A stretch of DNA of 64,000 bases from Paraburkholderia mimosarum LMG 23256 = NBRC 106338 (GCF_000739815.1 NZ_BBJJ01000005.1:220606-284605); one strand, 5' to 3'. Counted from the first letter of the stretch, positions 11,646 to 20,505 are shown. The notes: generated by a model not told the origin, from the letters alone. Translations and numbers: made by a program.

Positions 11646-12485
11646 TCATGTCGTCAGCCGGCGATACGCGTTCAAATGGCGGACCAGCCCCTGTGGATCG
11701 CCGCGCCTTTCGAGCAGTATCGCCAGATTGTGGTGAGCATCCGCGTACGACGGGTCGAGCGCAAGGCAGCGTTGATAACTTCGCTCTGCGTCTTCGAGGC
11801 GGCCCAGCTCCTCGAACGCAATCGCGCGGTTGAAGTGCAACACGGCATCGTCGGGGAAGTGAGTGAGCGCCTTCTCGAATAGATGCAGCGCATCTTCGCA
11901 GCGTCCTTCGAGTTCACACAGCAGCGCGCCGAGGTCCACATAGGCGGCATAAAAAGGCTGCGGCGATAGCTCGATGGCCTTGTTGTACGCGCGTTCAGCA
12001 CCGCTTGCATCGGACGTTCTCAGTTGCTCGCCGAGTTCGTACCACTCCTGCGCCTGGTGCGCGACGTTCTTCTGCGCGGGAGCCGAGTCGAGAAAGACGA
12101 CATCGCCCTTGATTTGCGCGACTTCGAAGTCCAGCAGAAGCTGGCCGGTAACGGCATCCCACTGCGAAGTGCCGGTTCGCACGGCGACCTCGCTGCCGAC
12201 CGCCGATACGCGAATCCCTGTGAGCGGCAACGCATCGGGCAATGCGTCCTTGAGCCGAGTGAGGGCCGTGATGATCTTGCGCGGCGGGATGCGCGCCTCG
12301 CGCAACTGCAACGCAGTGCGCAGCAGCACGATATCCTGGAACGTGAAGCGGTATGCGTTGCCCGGCCCTCGCGACGGTGTCACGAATCCCGCCGCGACGA
12401 GGCCTGAAACCACGCTTCGCGAGACCCCCAGCATGGCCTGCAATTCGCGCATCGAAATCTCGCGCGCGGCGGCTCGTGACGTCAC
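11646..12485 (-). CDS. MerR-type DNA-binding domain fused to TPR repeats, NHEJ operon partner
   Basis: This 279-residue protein starts with a MerR-like winged helix (residues about 9-75: ISMRELQAMLGVSRSVVSGL, then FTFQDIVLLRTA). A middle linker is followed by at least three tetratricopeptide repeats (about 155-270, with AAYVDLGALLCELEG, AVLHFNRAIAFEELG and ADAHHNLAILLERRG). The GTG start overlaps the ku stop by 4 bp, so it is translationally coupled to the end-joining genes. No MerR metal-binding cysteines are present. The family appears next to ku in Burkholderia relatives, but a function in repair is inferred, not shown. Confidence 0.75.
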   Translation of the reverse strand: MTSRAAAREISMRELQAMLGVSRSVVSGLVAAGFVTPSRGPGNAYRFTFQDIVLLRTALQLREARIPPRKIITALTRLKDALPDALPLTGIRVSAVGSEVAVRTGTSQWDAVTGQLLLDFEVAQIKGDVVFLDSAPAQKNVAHQAQEWYELGEQLRTSDASGAERAYNKAIELSPQPFYAAYVDLGALLCELEGRCEDALHLFEKALTHFPDDAVLHFNRAIAFEELGRLEDAERSYQRCLALDPSYADAHHNLAILLERRGDPQGLVRHLNAYRRLTT

Positions 12486-13408
12486 TTGCGTGCCCGAACC
12501 TTCGCAGGCGCTTCAGCGTGAGCCTTGGCTGCACGCGCCGGTGGCTTGCGCGTCTTGGGCGCGACGGGCAGCTCGGCAACGGGTTCCTCGCTCTTGCTGC
12601 GCCTCGGCGCCGGAGCCGCTTTCGCCTTTGCGCCTCCTTTCAGACTCGCGCGCAAGGCATCCATCAGGTCGATGACTTGTCCACCGCCAACCTGCTCTTC
12701 CTCGGGCTCGTGAATGACGACCTGCTTGCCTTCGATCTTCTCGTCGATGGCAGCGAGGATGCGCTTTTTTTCCTCGTCTTCGTAGGCATTCGGGTCGTAA
12801 TTGTCTTGCGCACCCTGCTCGATGATCTGCAGCGCGAGTTTCATTTCGGTATCGGATACTTGAACACGCTCGATATGCAGCTCGGCCAGCGATCGAACCT
12901 CATCGGCATAGCGCAGTTGCTGAAAGACGAGCCCATCTTCTTCCGGGCGCACCTGCACGATTCGCGTTCGCCCTTTCGACGCCCATTTCGCCAGCGCGCA
13001 CCGGCCGCTCTGTGCGAGCGCCTGCTGCAACAAGCTGTACGGCTTCCCGCCGCGCTTGTCGGGCGCGATGAAATACGCCTTGTCGTAGAACACCGGATTG
13101 ATCGCCTCTTTCGGGATGAAGGCCATGATCTCCACGACATGGCTGGCGGCGTCTTCCAGCGCCTTGAGTTCGTCGCTCGTGAAGACCACGAAGCGGTCCT
13201 TTTCGAACTCGTAGCCCTTGTTCATGGCCGAGCGGTCGACCACCTCGCCCGTCTTCTCCGAGATGTACTGCTGCTTCACGCGCGAGCCGTCCGGCGCGAG
13301 CATGTGGAACCTGACGTCCGACGAAGTCTCGGTCGCGCTATAGAGCTTCACCGGTATCGAAACGAGCCCGAAAGACAGGGTCAAAGAAGCGATTGAGCGG
13401 GCGGGCAT
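12482..13408 (-). CDS. ku: Ku homodimer protein of bacterial NHEJ
   Basis: This is a bacterial Ku of about 308 residues. The conserved core runs from ARSIASLTLSFGLVSIPVKLY through VVEIMAFIPKEAINPVFYDK to the ELHIERVQVSD segment. The C-terminal 50 residues are lysine/alanine/proline-rich, as in extended Ku proteins that contact DNA and recruit LigD. The start at 13408 has a strong GAGGAGG site; the frame runs 15 codons further upstream but without support. It lies 75 bp after ligD and overlaps the MerR-TPR gene. Confidence 0.95.
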   Translation of the reverse strand: MPARSIASLTLSFGLVSIPVKLYSATETSSDVRFHMLAPDGSRVKQQYISEKTGEVVDRSAMNKGYEFEKDRFVVFTSDELKALEDAASHVVEIMAFIPKEAINPVFYDKAYFIAPDKRGGKPYSLLQQALAQSGRCALAKWASKGRTRIVQVRPEEDGLVFQQLRYADEVRSLAELHIERVQVSDTEMKLALQIIEQGAQDNYDPNAYEDEEKKRILAAIDEKIEGKQVVIHEPEEEQVGGGQVIDLMDALRASLKGGAKAKAAPAPRRSKSEEPVAELPVAPKTRKPPARAAKAHAEAPAKVRARK

Positions 13409-13483
13409 GGACTCCTCCTCGCGATTTGCACGGTCAGCATGTCGCTTACGCAAAGCGCATGCCGCCGCCGGCCAGCGATGGTT

Positions 13484-16000
13484 TCATTCTAGGCGCTTTA
13501 TCGCCGACGCCAACGACTGCCGCGTCGACCCGTAATCCGCCCACGGGTCCAGCGGCTGGAAGCTCAGGTACTCGCGGGCCGTCTGGACCGTCCATTGCGC
13601 CCCGCTCTTGAGGGCAGCCAGTTGCTCCCAGGACACGGGCATCGAAACGCCCATCCCCGGCCGCGCGCGGGCCGAAAACGCGGCGGCCGTGGTCTGCGCC
13701 TTGCCGTTGCGCAGATAATCGACGTAGACCTTGCCGACCCGGTTCGAAGCCCCCGACGTCGCCGAAAAGCGCTCCGGAATGGACTTCGCGAGGTGCCGCA
13801 CGAAAGCCTGCGAGAACGCCTTCACGGGCTCGTAGCCCAGGCGCGGCGCCAGCGGCACGACGACATGCAAGCCCTTCCCGCCACTCGTTTTCAGCCACGC
13901 TTGCAGACCGAGTTCCGATAGCAGCGTTTGAACGAGCAGCGCGGCCTCTTGAACGTGCCCCCATTTCACGCCTTCTCCCGGGTCCAGATCGAAAATGACA
14001 CGGTCGGGCTTGTCGAGTTGTCGGACCGTCGAATTCCACGTATGGAATTCGATGGTGTTCATTTGCGCGGCCGAAAGCAAAGCGTCGACGGTGTCGACCG
14101 TCAACAAGGGCGGATGGTTCGGCCATAGCGCGCGGTCGTGGGCCGTCAGCCCGGGCATGCTCGTTCTCTCGGCATGCTTCTGGAAGAACAGCTGTCCCGC
14201 GATGCCCTCGGGTGCGCGGACCATGGCGAGCGGGCGAGCCTTCAAGTGAGGCAACATGCGTTCCGCAATACTCGCGTAGTAGCGGACGAGATCTGCCTTC
14301 GTGATGCCAGCCGAAGGATCGACTATGCGCTCCGGATGCGTGATCTTGAGCTTCGGCTGAGAGCTCGGTGCCTGGGTTCTGCCGCCCTCCCGGACGACAC
14401 CGCCGGGCGGCTTGTCGATTCGCAGTCCTCTGAAGGAGGCCTGCCGGATGACGCCATCGGCCGTCCATTCCGCAAACTCGACCTCCGCGACGAGTTCGGG
14501 GCGAACCCAGCGCTCGCTGCCCGCGGAGCGCCGCCCCCAGCGGCGGCGCCTGTCGACAGCCATGTCGAAGGGCGCCGCATCCACTTCAAGGAGCGAGAGC
14601 CGTGCCCACAAGTCGTGCGCGGTCCTGGCGTCCCAGCCGGTACCGACGCTTCCGGCGTCACGAAGCTTGCCGTCCGTGTAGTAGCCGAGCAGCAGGCTGC
14701 CAACCTCGCCGTCCTTGCCGCCCCGGGCCGTGAAGCCGCAGATCACCAACTCCTGCCGCAGCCGCGATTTCGCCTTGAGCCACGTCTGGGTCCTCCCCGA
14801 TTCATAGGGCGCATCGCGGCGCTTGAGCATGAGCCCTTCAAGGCCCAGTCCGGAGGCGGCCTCGAACAGCTGGGCGGGAGGTGCTTCGAAGTCCTGACTG
14901 AAACGGATATGCTCGCCGGGCTTTTCAAGCAGCTGCGCTAGCCGCGCGCGTCTCGCCCAAAGCGGCACCTTCCTGAGATCCTTCCCGTCGAGGTAGATCA
15001 GATCGAACAGGAAGTAGACGATGTGCTGGTTGGCGTTGCCGTCTATCGCATCCTGCAAGGCGGCGAAACTGGGAATGCCGTTCTTTATGACAGTGATCTC
15101 GCCATCGAGCCACGCACTCGTGACGGGAAGCGCTTCGATTTCCGCTGCGAGCGTCGGGAACCTGGCGGTCCAGTCATGGCCGCCTCGCGTAATGAGCCGC
15201 ACATGCCCTTTGGCGATGCGCGCCAGCATGCGATAGCCATCGAGCTTCGCCTCCGCTATCCAGTCACCGCTTGTGGGAAGCGAAGCCGCCAGCGTGGCGA
15301 GTTGCGGCTCGAGTCTGGCAGGCAACGGCGCAGACACCGCCGCGGAGAGGTCTATCCCGGACGCCTCATTGTGCGCTGGCCTCGCTTCCTTCGGCTCGCG
15401 TTCTTCGATGAGCCCCAGCGGCTTCGTCGTGACGCTGTCGGGCAACGCCTTGATCACATCGTATTGCGCGAGCGGCTGCGCCCACGCATCGCGCTTCTTG
15501 AACAGCATCCACTGGTCCTGCTTGTCGTCGGGCTTCGATATGCGAACCAGTTCCCAGAGCCCGGCAAGCTTTTCGCCATGCAACCGAAAGACCAGCTTGC
15601 CGGCTGCCATTCCCTCCTGGGGATTGCCGACGGGCTCCCATGTCCCGCGGTCCCACACGATCACCGTGCCGGCGCCGTATTGTTTCGGCGGAATGGTGCC
15701 CTCGAAGCCTCCGTATTCGACAGGATGGTCTTCCACGTGGATAGCCATCCTTTTTTCCTTCGGGTCGTAGCATGGACCCTTCGGTACCGCCCATGACAGC
15801 AGCACGCCATCGAGCTCGAGCCGAAAGTCATAGTGAAGCCGGCTTGCCCAGTGCTTTTGAACGACAAAACAGGGATGCTCCCGGTCGGCGGTTCCGCCGG
15901 GCGGCGATGGCGCCGGTTCGGGCGTGATGCGGAAATCCCGCTTTTTGCCATAACGGGAAAGCGGCGGAGCCGCCGGGTCGCGGTCGCGGGGTGAGGCCAT
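13484..16000 (-). CDS. ligD: ATP-dependent DNA ligase D (phosphoesterase-ligase-polymerase)
   Basis: This is an 838-residue three-domain enzyme. Residues about 40-190 form the 3'-phosphoesterase domain (HWASRLHYDFRLELDG). Residues about 230-530 form the ATP-dependent ligase domain with the nucleotidylated lysine in EAKLDGYR (Lys252) and LEGLMLKRRDA. Residues about 545-835 form the archaeo-eukaryotic-primase-like polymerase domain (IFDLDPGEGVKWG, TSGGKGLHVVVPL). This is the Pseudomonas-type domain order. It processes and seals Ku-bound double-strand breaks. It is the first gene of the ligD-ku-merR/TPR operon. Confidence 0.95.
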   Translation of the reverse strand: MASPRDRDPAAPPLSRYGKKRDFRITPEPAPSPPGGTADREHPCFVVQKHWASRLHYDFRLELDGVLLSWAVPKGPCYDPKEKRMAIHVEDHPVEYGGFEGTIPPKQYGAGTVIVWDRGTWEPVGNPQEGMAAGKLVFRLHGEKLAGLWELVRISKPDDKQDQWMLFKKRDAWAQPLAQYDVIKALPDSVTTKPLGLIEEREPKEARPAHNEASGIDLSAAVSAPLPARLEPQLATLAASLPTSGDWIAEAKLDGYRMLARIAKGHVRLITRGGHDWTARFPTLAAEIEALPVTSAWLDGEITVIKNGIPSFAALQDAIDGNANQHIVYFLFDLIYLDGKDLRKVPLWARRARLAQLLEKPGEHIRFSQDFEAPPAQLFEAASGLGLEGLMLKRRDAPYESGRTQTWLKAKSRLRQELVICGFTARGGKDGEVGSLLLGYYTDGKLRDAGSVGTGWDARTAHDLWARLSLLEVDAAPFDMAVDRRRRWGRRSAGSERWVRPELVAEVEFAEWTADGVIRQASFRGLRIDKPPGGVVREGGRTQAPSSQPKLKITHPERIVDPSAGITKADLVRYYASIAERMLPHLKARPLAMVRAPEGIAGQLFFQKHAERTSMPGLTAHDRALWPNHPPLLTVDTVDALLSAAQMNTIEFHTWNSTVRQLDKPDRVIFDLDPGEGVKWGHVQEAALLVQTLLSELGLQAWLKTSGGKGLHVVVPLAPRLGYEPVKAFSQAFVRHLAKSIPERFSATSGASNRVGKVYVDYLRNGKAQTTAAAFSARARPGMGVSMPVSWEQLAALKSGAQWTVQTAREYLSFQPLDPWADYGSTRQSLASAIKRLE

Positions 16001-16203
16001 GACGATACTCCAGGAAGCGCTCTCGCCTGGTGTGTCGCAAATCGAAAGCCTGAAGACAGCTGCACGCGCTGCAGTTGGCAGACTCAGGTGGGCGCCAGGC
16101 CAGGCCTCAAACCACGGCTGCCTTGGTCACCGCAACGAGTACAAGCGCCGAACCGGGCTCGGGAATGCTTCCGAGGCCCGGTGCGTGGCGCCTGAGTGGA
16201 TCT

Positions 16204-16968
16204 TCAGGCCGCGGCGGCCGAACTCGCAACCTCAGTGGCGGCCTGCGGCGCCGCTACTTCGACAGGTTCCGCAGACTTCACCGCGACCTTCGGCGCCCGT
16301 GCCTTTCTGGAGACCGGCGATTTCGCCGCCGCACCGTTCTTCGGAGCGGCCTTGCGCGCCGGCGTTGCCGCCTTTGCAGTGGCCTTCTTGACAGTGGCTT
16401 TCTTACTCGCGGTGCTCTTCTTTGCAGCGGATTTTTTGGCTGCCGGCGCCTTGGACGCCTTCTTTGCAGGTTCTGCGTTTTCAATCAAAAACTTCGACCG
16501 GTCTTTTGCGCCGGCGAGCCACGCGGGTGCCGTGCCACGGCCGGACCAGGTCGCGCCGGTTTTCGGATCACGGTATTTCGGCGGCTGCGGGCCACGTACG
16601 TAATTCCCCGCCTTCGGCGCTTTCACATCAGCAGCGGTTTTCGGCGTTGCGCCCGTAATCAGAAACTTGCTTCGGTCCTTCGCATTGGCAATCCAGGCAG
16701 GCGCTCGACCGCGGCCCGACCAGGTTGCACCCGTCTTCGGATCGAGATATTTTGCGGCCGACGAGCCCTGCCGGGCCGCAGCGGTAGTTCCCGCTTTGCG
16801 TCCGAGCCGTTTACCGACAAATGCTTCGATATCGGCGAGCGTCACCGCGTGCTTGCTCATGAGACCACGAATCTTTTCGAGCACCGCTGTCGATTTCGTT
16901 GTCGCCAATGCTTCTGCTTGAGCCTGTAACTTTGCGATCCTTGCCTGAATCGATTCGAGCGTAGCCAT
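16204..16968 (-). CDS. H-NS family protein with duplicated DNA-binding module and Lys/Ala tail
   Basis: This 254-residue protein has three parts. Residues 1-60 form an H-NS-type coiled oligomerisation region (MATLESIQARIAKLQ). Two near-identical DNA-binding modules follow at about 73-104 and 131-162, each containing DPKTGATWSGRG and AKDRSKFLI. Residues about 166-254 form a Lys/Ala-rich tail like that of eukaryotic or Bordetella histone H1. A single C-terminal module is usual for H-NS, so the duplication could give bivalent binding. It probably silences or bridges AT-rich DNA, such as the PAAR cassette in this window. It is followed by ligD on the same strand about 200 bp away. Confidence 0.88.
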   Translation of the reverse strand: MATLESIQARIAKLQAQAEALATTKSTAVLEKIRGLMSKHAVTLADIEAFVGKRLGRKAGTTAAARQGSSAAKYLDPKTGATWSGRGRAPAWIANAKDRSKFLITGATPKTAADVKAPKAGNYVRGPQPPKYRDPKTGATWSGRGTAPAWLAGAKDRSKFLIENAEPAKKASKAPAAKKSAAKKSTASKKATVKKATAKAATPARKAAPKNGAAAKSPVSRKARAPKVAVKSAEPVEVAAPQAATEVASSAAAA

Positions 16969-17101
16969 TCGTGTTTTTTCCCTTGAAAAGATAGTTTTCC
17001 GGCACTATGCCACATCGGACGGCAAATACAATATCTGGTTTTGAATTCCTTTGCGCTCGTCAGCGAGAAACATTACTGTCCATTGCTGACCAACTCACGT
17101 A

Positions 17102-17380
17102 ATGCCGTTTACGGATTGGCTCGGCGAGCAGCTTCGGCAACTCCCGCGTCTGGAAAAATCCATGGTACGAGAAACCTATAAAGGATACGTTTTGTGGGGC
17201 CACGCCATCGCCCAACAGGCGGACATCCTCACGCCCGAGCGCTATGCCGGAGGCGGCACGGTGACCCGGGACCATAAACTCATCAGCGCTTCGGGCGTTC
17301 TGGATTTATTTAATTCGGAGGACGACGCACAGCAAGCGGGGTTAGCCTGGGCACGCGCGTGGGTGGACACCCATGGTTGA
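17102..17380 (+). CDS. Small hypothetical protein
   Basis: A 92-codon frame with good codon usage. The conserved-looking part begins at residue 21 (MVRETYKGYVLWGHAIAQQ; ATG at 17162), so the true protein may be only 72 residues. It has no signal peptide or membrane helix. It ends in an alpha-helical, acidic/aromatic stretch (DDAQQAGLAWARAWVD). I do not recognise a family with confidence; similar short proteins are scattered through Burkholderia genomes. It stands alone between the H-NS gene and a minus-strand pair. Confidence 0.55.
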   Translation: MPFTDWLGEQLRQLPRLEKSMVRETYKGYVLWGHAIAQQADILTPERYAGGGTVTRDHKLISASGVLDLFNSEDDAQQAGLAWARAWVDTHG

Positions 17381-17500
17381 CGCCGCAGATTCCGGCTCAA
17401 CCGGATCCGCTTCGAACGATTGCACGCACATGCGGTGCAATGGCGCTTCAATTTGCGGCGCTTTTCGACGGCTCACTCCGGAAAGCGTTCGTGTCAGTTT

Positions 17501-17707
17501 CTAGTATTCCTCGATCAATCGGGCCAACGACTCGGCCTCCCGTGCGATGGCTTCGTCCGGTGACACGCCGTCGCTGATCCATAGCTGGACGGTATCCACG
17601 AACGCATTTTTCGCCGCGCCGCACAATTGCGTAATGCGAATTCTGTAGACACCGTCGAAGCTAAAAACCTCGAGACGCCCTTCGTGCTCACGCGCATAGA
17701 ACTTCAT
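17501..17707 (-). CDS. Small hypothetical protein
   Basis: A 68-residue protein (MKFYAREHEGRLEVFSFDG start) with a ribosome-binding site AAAGGGGC. The second half is an acidic helix (SPDEAIAREAESLARLIEEY). It starts 62 bp after the YbaK-type gene on the same strand and is probably co-transcribed with it. The frame is open further upstream, but only this segment has a good start. No family is recognised. Confidence 0.5.
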   Translation of the reverse strand: MKFYAREHEGRLEVFSFDGVYRIRITQLCGAAKNAFVDTVQLWISDGVSPDEAIAREAESLARLIEEY

Positions 17708-17769
17708 TGTTTGCCCCTTTGAGTGATCGCTGCGCGTCCTTTCGCGGCCGTTGGCCCCGCTCCGCTCAC

Positions 17770-18261
17770 TTACGCGCGGCCACTCATGCCGCGCATGCGC
17801 CTTGCGAAACGGGCACGCTCCGCGTCGTCCATCAGAGCCAGAAACTGGTCCGCTTCCATATGAACCAGTTCTTCGTGATCGCCCGCCTCGAAGTAGATGT
17901 CCGGTTGATCGGCAAGGTTCGTATCGAGGTAGGTTTTCATGCCATACGCCCCGCAGATCGGCGGCAACGCCCCTGCATCGCAGTCCTTGAAGAGCTCGCG
18001 CAGTTCGACCTCCGTAGCAAGGGCGAGCCTGCGTCCTGTCTTGTTCCAAAGCTCGGACAATTGCACGGCATAAGTCGAGGGCAGCACGACGGCTACATAG
18101 CCGTGCTCGTCTTCCAGCAGCACGGTTTTGGCAAGACGGTCGCCGGGAATGTGAGCCGCGGCAGCGCTTTCCATGCTCGAATGACTGTATGGGTGGCGCA
18201 CGATTTCGTAGCGTGAGCCCTTGCTGCGCAGGCGCTCCTGCAAAGTGGTCGACATCGACAT
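17770..18261 (-). CDS. YbaK/EbsC-type aminoacyl-tRNA deacylase domain protein
   Basis: A protein of about 163 residues of the YbaK/ProX editing family. The start is MSMSTTLQERLRSKGSRYE; the body has the typical KTVLLEDEHGYVAVVLPS strand pair and GALPPICGAYGMKTYLD near the end. Stand-alone members hydrolyse mischarged aminoacyl-tRNAs in trans. The start at 18261 is preceded by AGGAGGTG; an upstream ATG at 18297 lacks this. The specific tRNA substrate cannot be told from sequence. A small unknown gene follows in the same direction. Confidence 0.8.
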   Translation of the reverse strand: MSMSTTLQERLRSKGSRYEIVRHPYSHSSMESAAAAHIPGDRLAKTVLLEDEHGYVAVVLPSTYAVQLSELWNKTGRRLALATEVELRELFKDCDAGALPPICGAYGMKTYLDTNLADQPDIYFEAGDHEELVHMEADQFLALMDDAERARFARRMRGMSGRA

Positions 18262-18429
18262 GGCACACCTCCTGTCGAATGCGTAGAAGAAAACCAACCG
18301 CGAGTCGTCCCTTCAGAATAGTTCACGCGCGTGCAAATAGCACGCCGCCACCGGCTCCATCAAACCTCGGCACGAGACCCGGTAACGGACTTCAAGTTGT
18401 CACCGATGAGTCCAGAGAAGCCGCCTTTC

Positions 18430-18741
18430 TCACCCGGGTTGATACTGCGGGCACTCGGTTTGGAACCAATGGTCGACGAGTTGCTGCGCCGCATGCAGAT
18501 CGTCCGGGTAGTTCGGATCGTCGTTCCATGGTGACGGGTCATAGCCCGCTTTGCGCAGGGCCGAAAGCTCGCTTTGGCGTTGCGCCTTGGTCGGAGGTGC
18601 ATTGGTTTTGAGCGCGGCCAGGTCGCGGCACTCCGTCGGGCTCAGATGTGGCCCGCTTTGCGGCACGCCGCCGACGACACATGCCGTCAGCAGGAGCGTC
18701 AACGCAGCAAGCGCCGAGCGGTTTCTCGCAAGGGTTTCCAT
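18430..18741 (-). CDS. Small putative lipoprotein, DUF4148-like
   Basis: A 103-residue precursor with a hydrophobic N-terminus and a lipobox-like LTAC at about residues 18-21, so it may be lipid-anchored. The mature part has the pattern LSPTECRDLAALK...SELSALRKAGYDPSPW, like the short DUF4148 proteins common in Burkholderia (typically alternating basic helix plus YDP). The start at 18741 is preceded by GGAGA. The function is unknown. It is a monocistronic minus-strand gene. Confidence 0.65.
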   Translation of the reverse strand: METLARNRSALAALTLLLTACVVGGVPQSGPHLSPTECRDLAALKTNAPPTKAQRQSELSALRKAGYDPSPWNDDPNYPDDLHAAQQLVDHWFQTECPQYQPG

Positions 18742-18973
18742 AGCGCATCTCCACAGGTCTGATTGGCGCGGCGCAACCAGTGCGACGCCAACGGTCGCGC
18801 GTGACTTCCAGTGTTTATTCTGCCTTAGACCTGTCACCGGGGGAGGCGCTCAGTGCATGATGAGCAAATACTCGAGGCTAACCGGGCGTGCAAAGCGGTA
18901 CCATGCGAAAGCCACCGGACGCCGGGTTTATCGGTGCGTCAGCCTCTAACGTCTCACTGGCTCGGGTTCCGTC

Positions 18974-19330
18974 ATGATTCTCTATCACACCACTCACGGT
19001 TCATCGGTCATCGAAATATCCGTCGAAGGCAAAATCACAGACGGCGAACTGCGCGAAGCCATCGAGCGAATGCGTGACGACCTTGAACTGAACGGAAAGA
19101 CCCGTGTACTCGAACGCATCGAGCATTTCACCGGTATGGAGCCTAAAGCGCTGTGGACTGACCTGACGCTCGGCGTTTCAGTGGCGCGCAAGGTCAAGCG
19201 CGCGGCGGTGGTCGCCGACGCGGGCTGGATTCGCGCCTCGATGCATTTGGCGCGATTCTTTACAAAGGCTGAAATCAAGGCGTTCCGTATCGACGAGCTG
19301 GAACAGGCGCGAGCCTGGATCAACGAATGA
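18974..19330 (+). CDS. STAS/SpoIIAA-like protein
   Basis: A 118-residue protein with the alternating strand/helix pattern of SpoIIAA-like (STAS/SEC14) proteins: VIEISVEGKITDGELREAIE at the start, then a basic amphipathic helix and ARFFTKAEIKAFRIDELEQA at the end. Such proteins may bind lipids or nucleotides, and their partners are mostly unknown. It has no membrane segment. It lies alone on the plus strand between a DUF4148-like gene and an SDR gene. The fold assignment is moderately sure. Confidence 0.72.
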   Translation: MILYHTTHGSSVIEISVEGKITDGELREAIERMRDDLELNGKTRVLERIEHFTGMEPKALWTDLTLGVSVARKVKRAAVVADAGWIRASMHLARFFTKAEIKAFRIDELEQARAWINE

Positions 19331-19481
19331 ACCTCGCTTCCAGGGCGAGCGCTTGCGAACGGAACCTCAACATCGCCAGAAACGGTTGGCGAGGGGACGC
19401 GCACATCGACCAGGCCGCAACCTGAACCGACGCTTCGATGCCGCGCGAACCCGTTCGCGAAACGTAGCCGCTCCTGCTAAG

Positions 19482-20186
19482 TCAGTGAGTAGCCGGCTCG
19501 TTCAGATAGACACCTGCCGACAGCCCGGCTTTCACCTCCCGCGTGAACGCGTCGGTGGACACTTCCTCCGCTCCGGCCTCGATCGCGTCGTACGCCTGAC
19601 GCACGACGTCGTCCGGCGTCGCCTTCGGCACTTCCAGCCCGCGCGTCAGGTCCGTATCGATAAAGCCGGCATGCAGCCCGACGACCTGCGTGCGCTGCTC
19701 GCGCAGCGAATGACGAAGCCCGTTGGTCACCGCCCACGCGGCCGACTTCGATACGCCATAACCGGAGAGGATCGGCCGGTTCACCCAGCTCGCAACCGAC
19801 AGCACGTTCAGGATCGCGCCACCGCCGTTGCCGGCGAGGTTGCCCGCGAACGCCCGCGCCATCGCCAGCACGCCGAACACGTTCGTCTCGAAGTGATCGC
19901 GCAACGCATCGAGCGCGCCGTCGTCCGTCAGGCTGCCGAGCCGCGCGATGCCCGCATTGTTGATGAGCAGCGTGACGTCGCGCGCCGCGTCGGCGGCAGC
20001 GGCCACGGCCGCCGGATCGGTGACGTCGAGCTTCACGGGGACGACGCCCGGCAGCGTCACGCTAGCCGGATCGCGCGCGCCGGCGTAGACCTTGCGCGCC
20101 CCTCTTTCGAGCGCCTGTTTTGCGAACTCGCGGCCAAGCCCGCGGTTCGCGCCCGTGACGAAAACAACCGCACCTTCGATCTTCAT
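19482..20186 (-). CDS. Short-chain dehydrogenase/reductase (SDR)
   Basis: A 234-residue classical-type SDR with the nucleotide loop TGANRGLG, the NNAG motif (LLINNAGIAR), catalytic Ser in NVLSVASW and the YxxxK pair in YGVSKSAAW. The substrate is unknown. It is divergent from a TetR-type regulator across a 319-bp gap that carries dyad symmetry, so it is the probable regulatory target. SDR/TetR divergent pairs like this are often aldehyde- or electrophile-induced, but that is inference. Confidence 0.85.
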   Translation of the reverse strand: MKIEGAVVFVTGANRGLGREFAKQALERGARKVYAGARDPASVTLPGVVPVKLDVTDPAAVAAAADAARDVTLLINNAGIARLGSLTDDGALDALRDHFETNVFGVLAMARAFAGNLAGNGGGAILNVLSVASWVNRPILSGYGVSKSAAWAVTNGLRHSLREQRTQVVGLHAGFIDTDLTRGLEVPKATPDDVVRQAYDAIEAGAEEVSTDAFTREVKAGLSAGVYLNEPATH

Positions 20187-20208
20187 ATCCCATCCTTTCG
20201 TCTGATGG

Positions 20209-20274
20209 ATCGCATGCGCGCCCGGCTTCGCGCGCGCTTGAATCGCATGCGCGCCCGGCTTCGCGCGCGCTTGA
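20209..20274. repeat. Perfect tandem repeat, 2 x 33 bp
   Basis: Two adjacent identical 33-bp units (20209-20241 and 20242-20274) begin ATCGCATGCGCGCCCGGC and end GCGCGCGCTTGA. They sit about 25 bp upstream of the SDR start codon, within its 5' untranslated or promoter region. 33 bp is a multiple of 3, but no coding frame there is convincing. This looks like a recent slippage duplication. Confidence 0.9.
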
Positions 20275-20395
20275 AATCCGGTGAAAGTTCATCTGGCCAG
20301 CCAGTGCATTGAAGCGCGATGAATCTGGACCGGCCGCAGCACCGCGCCGGCGTGGCGTCGCGTTGCACGCGGAAGTCGACTACACTCAGTCAATG

Positions 20396-20451
20396 TCGAT
20401 CACCATCGTGGCATTGTGTCGATGCCATTGACGCATGTCAATGGTGATCGA
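20396..20451. promoter_or_regulatory. Candidate TetR operator dyads
   Basis: Two nested symmetries lie between the SDR and TetR genes. The first is an 11-bp inverted repeat, TCGATCACCAT (20396-20406) with ATGGTGATCGA (20441-20451). The second is a compact palindrome, CCATTGAC-GCAT-GTCAATGG (20425-20444). TetR-family repressors usually bind such sites in their own divergent promoter. The sequence shows the symmetry; the binding is inferred. Confidence 0.5.
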
Positions 20452-20505
20452 AATTGTGTTTATCAATCGACGTGATCGCCTGGATCAGGGAGAAGGGAGG
20501 GACCG

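Noticed and set aside
12353..13396. A 347-codon plus-strand frame
   Set aside because: It is antisense to ku, and ku is unambiguous by conserved motifs.
20209..20274. CRISPR-like repeat
   Set aside because: Only two immediately adjacent copies without spacers and no cas genes; it is a simple tandem duplication.
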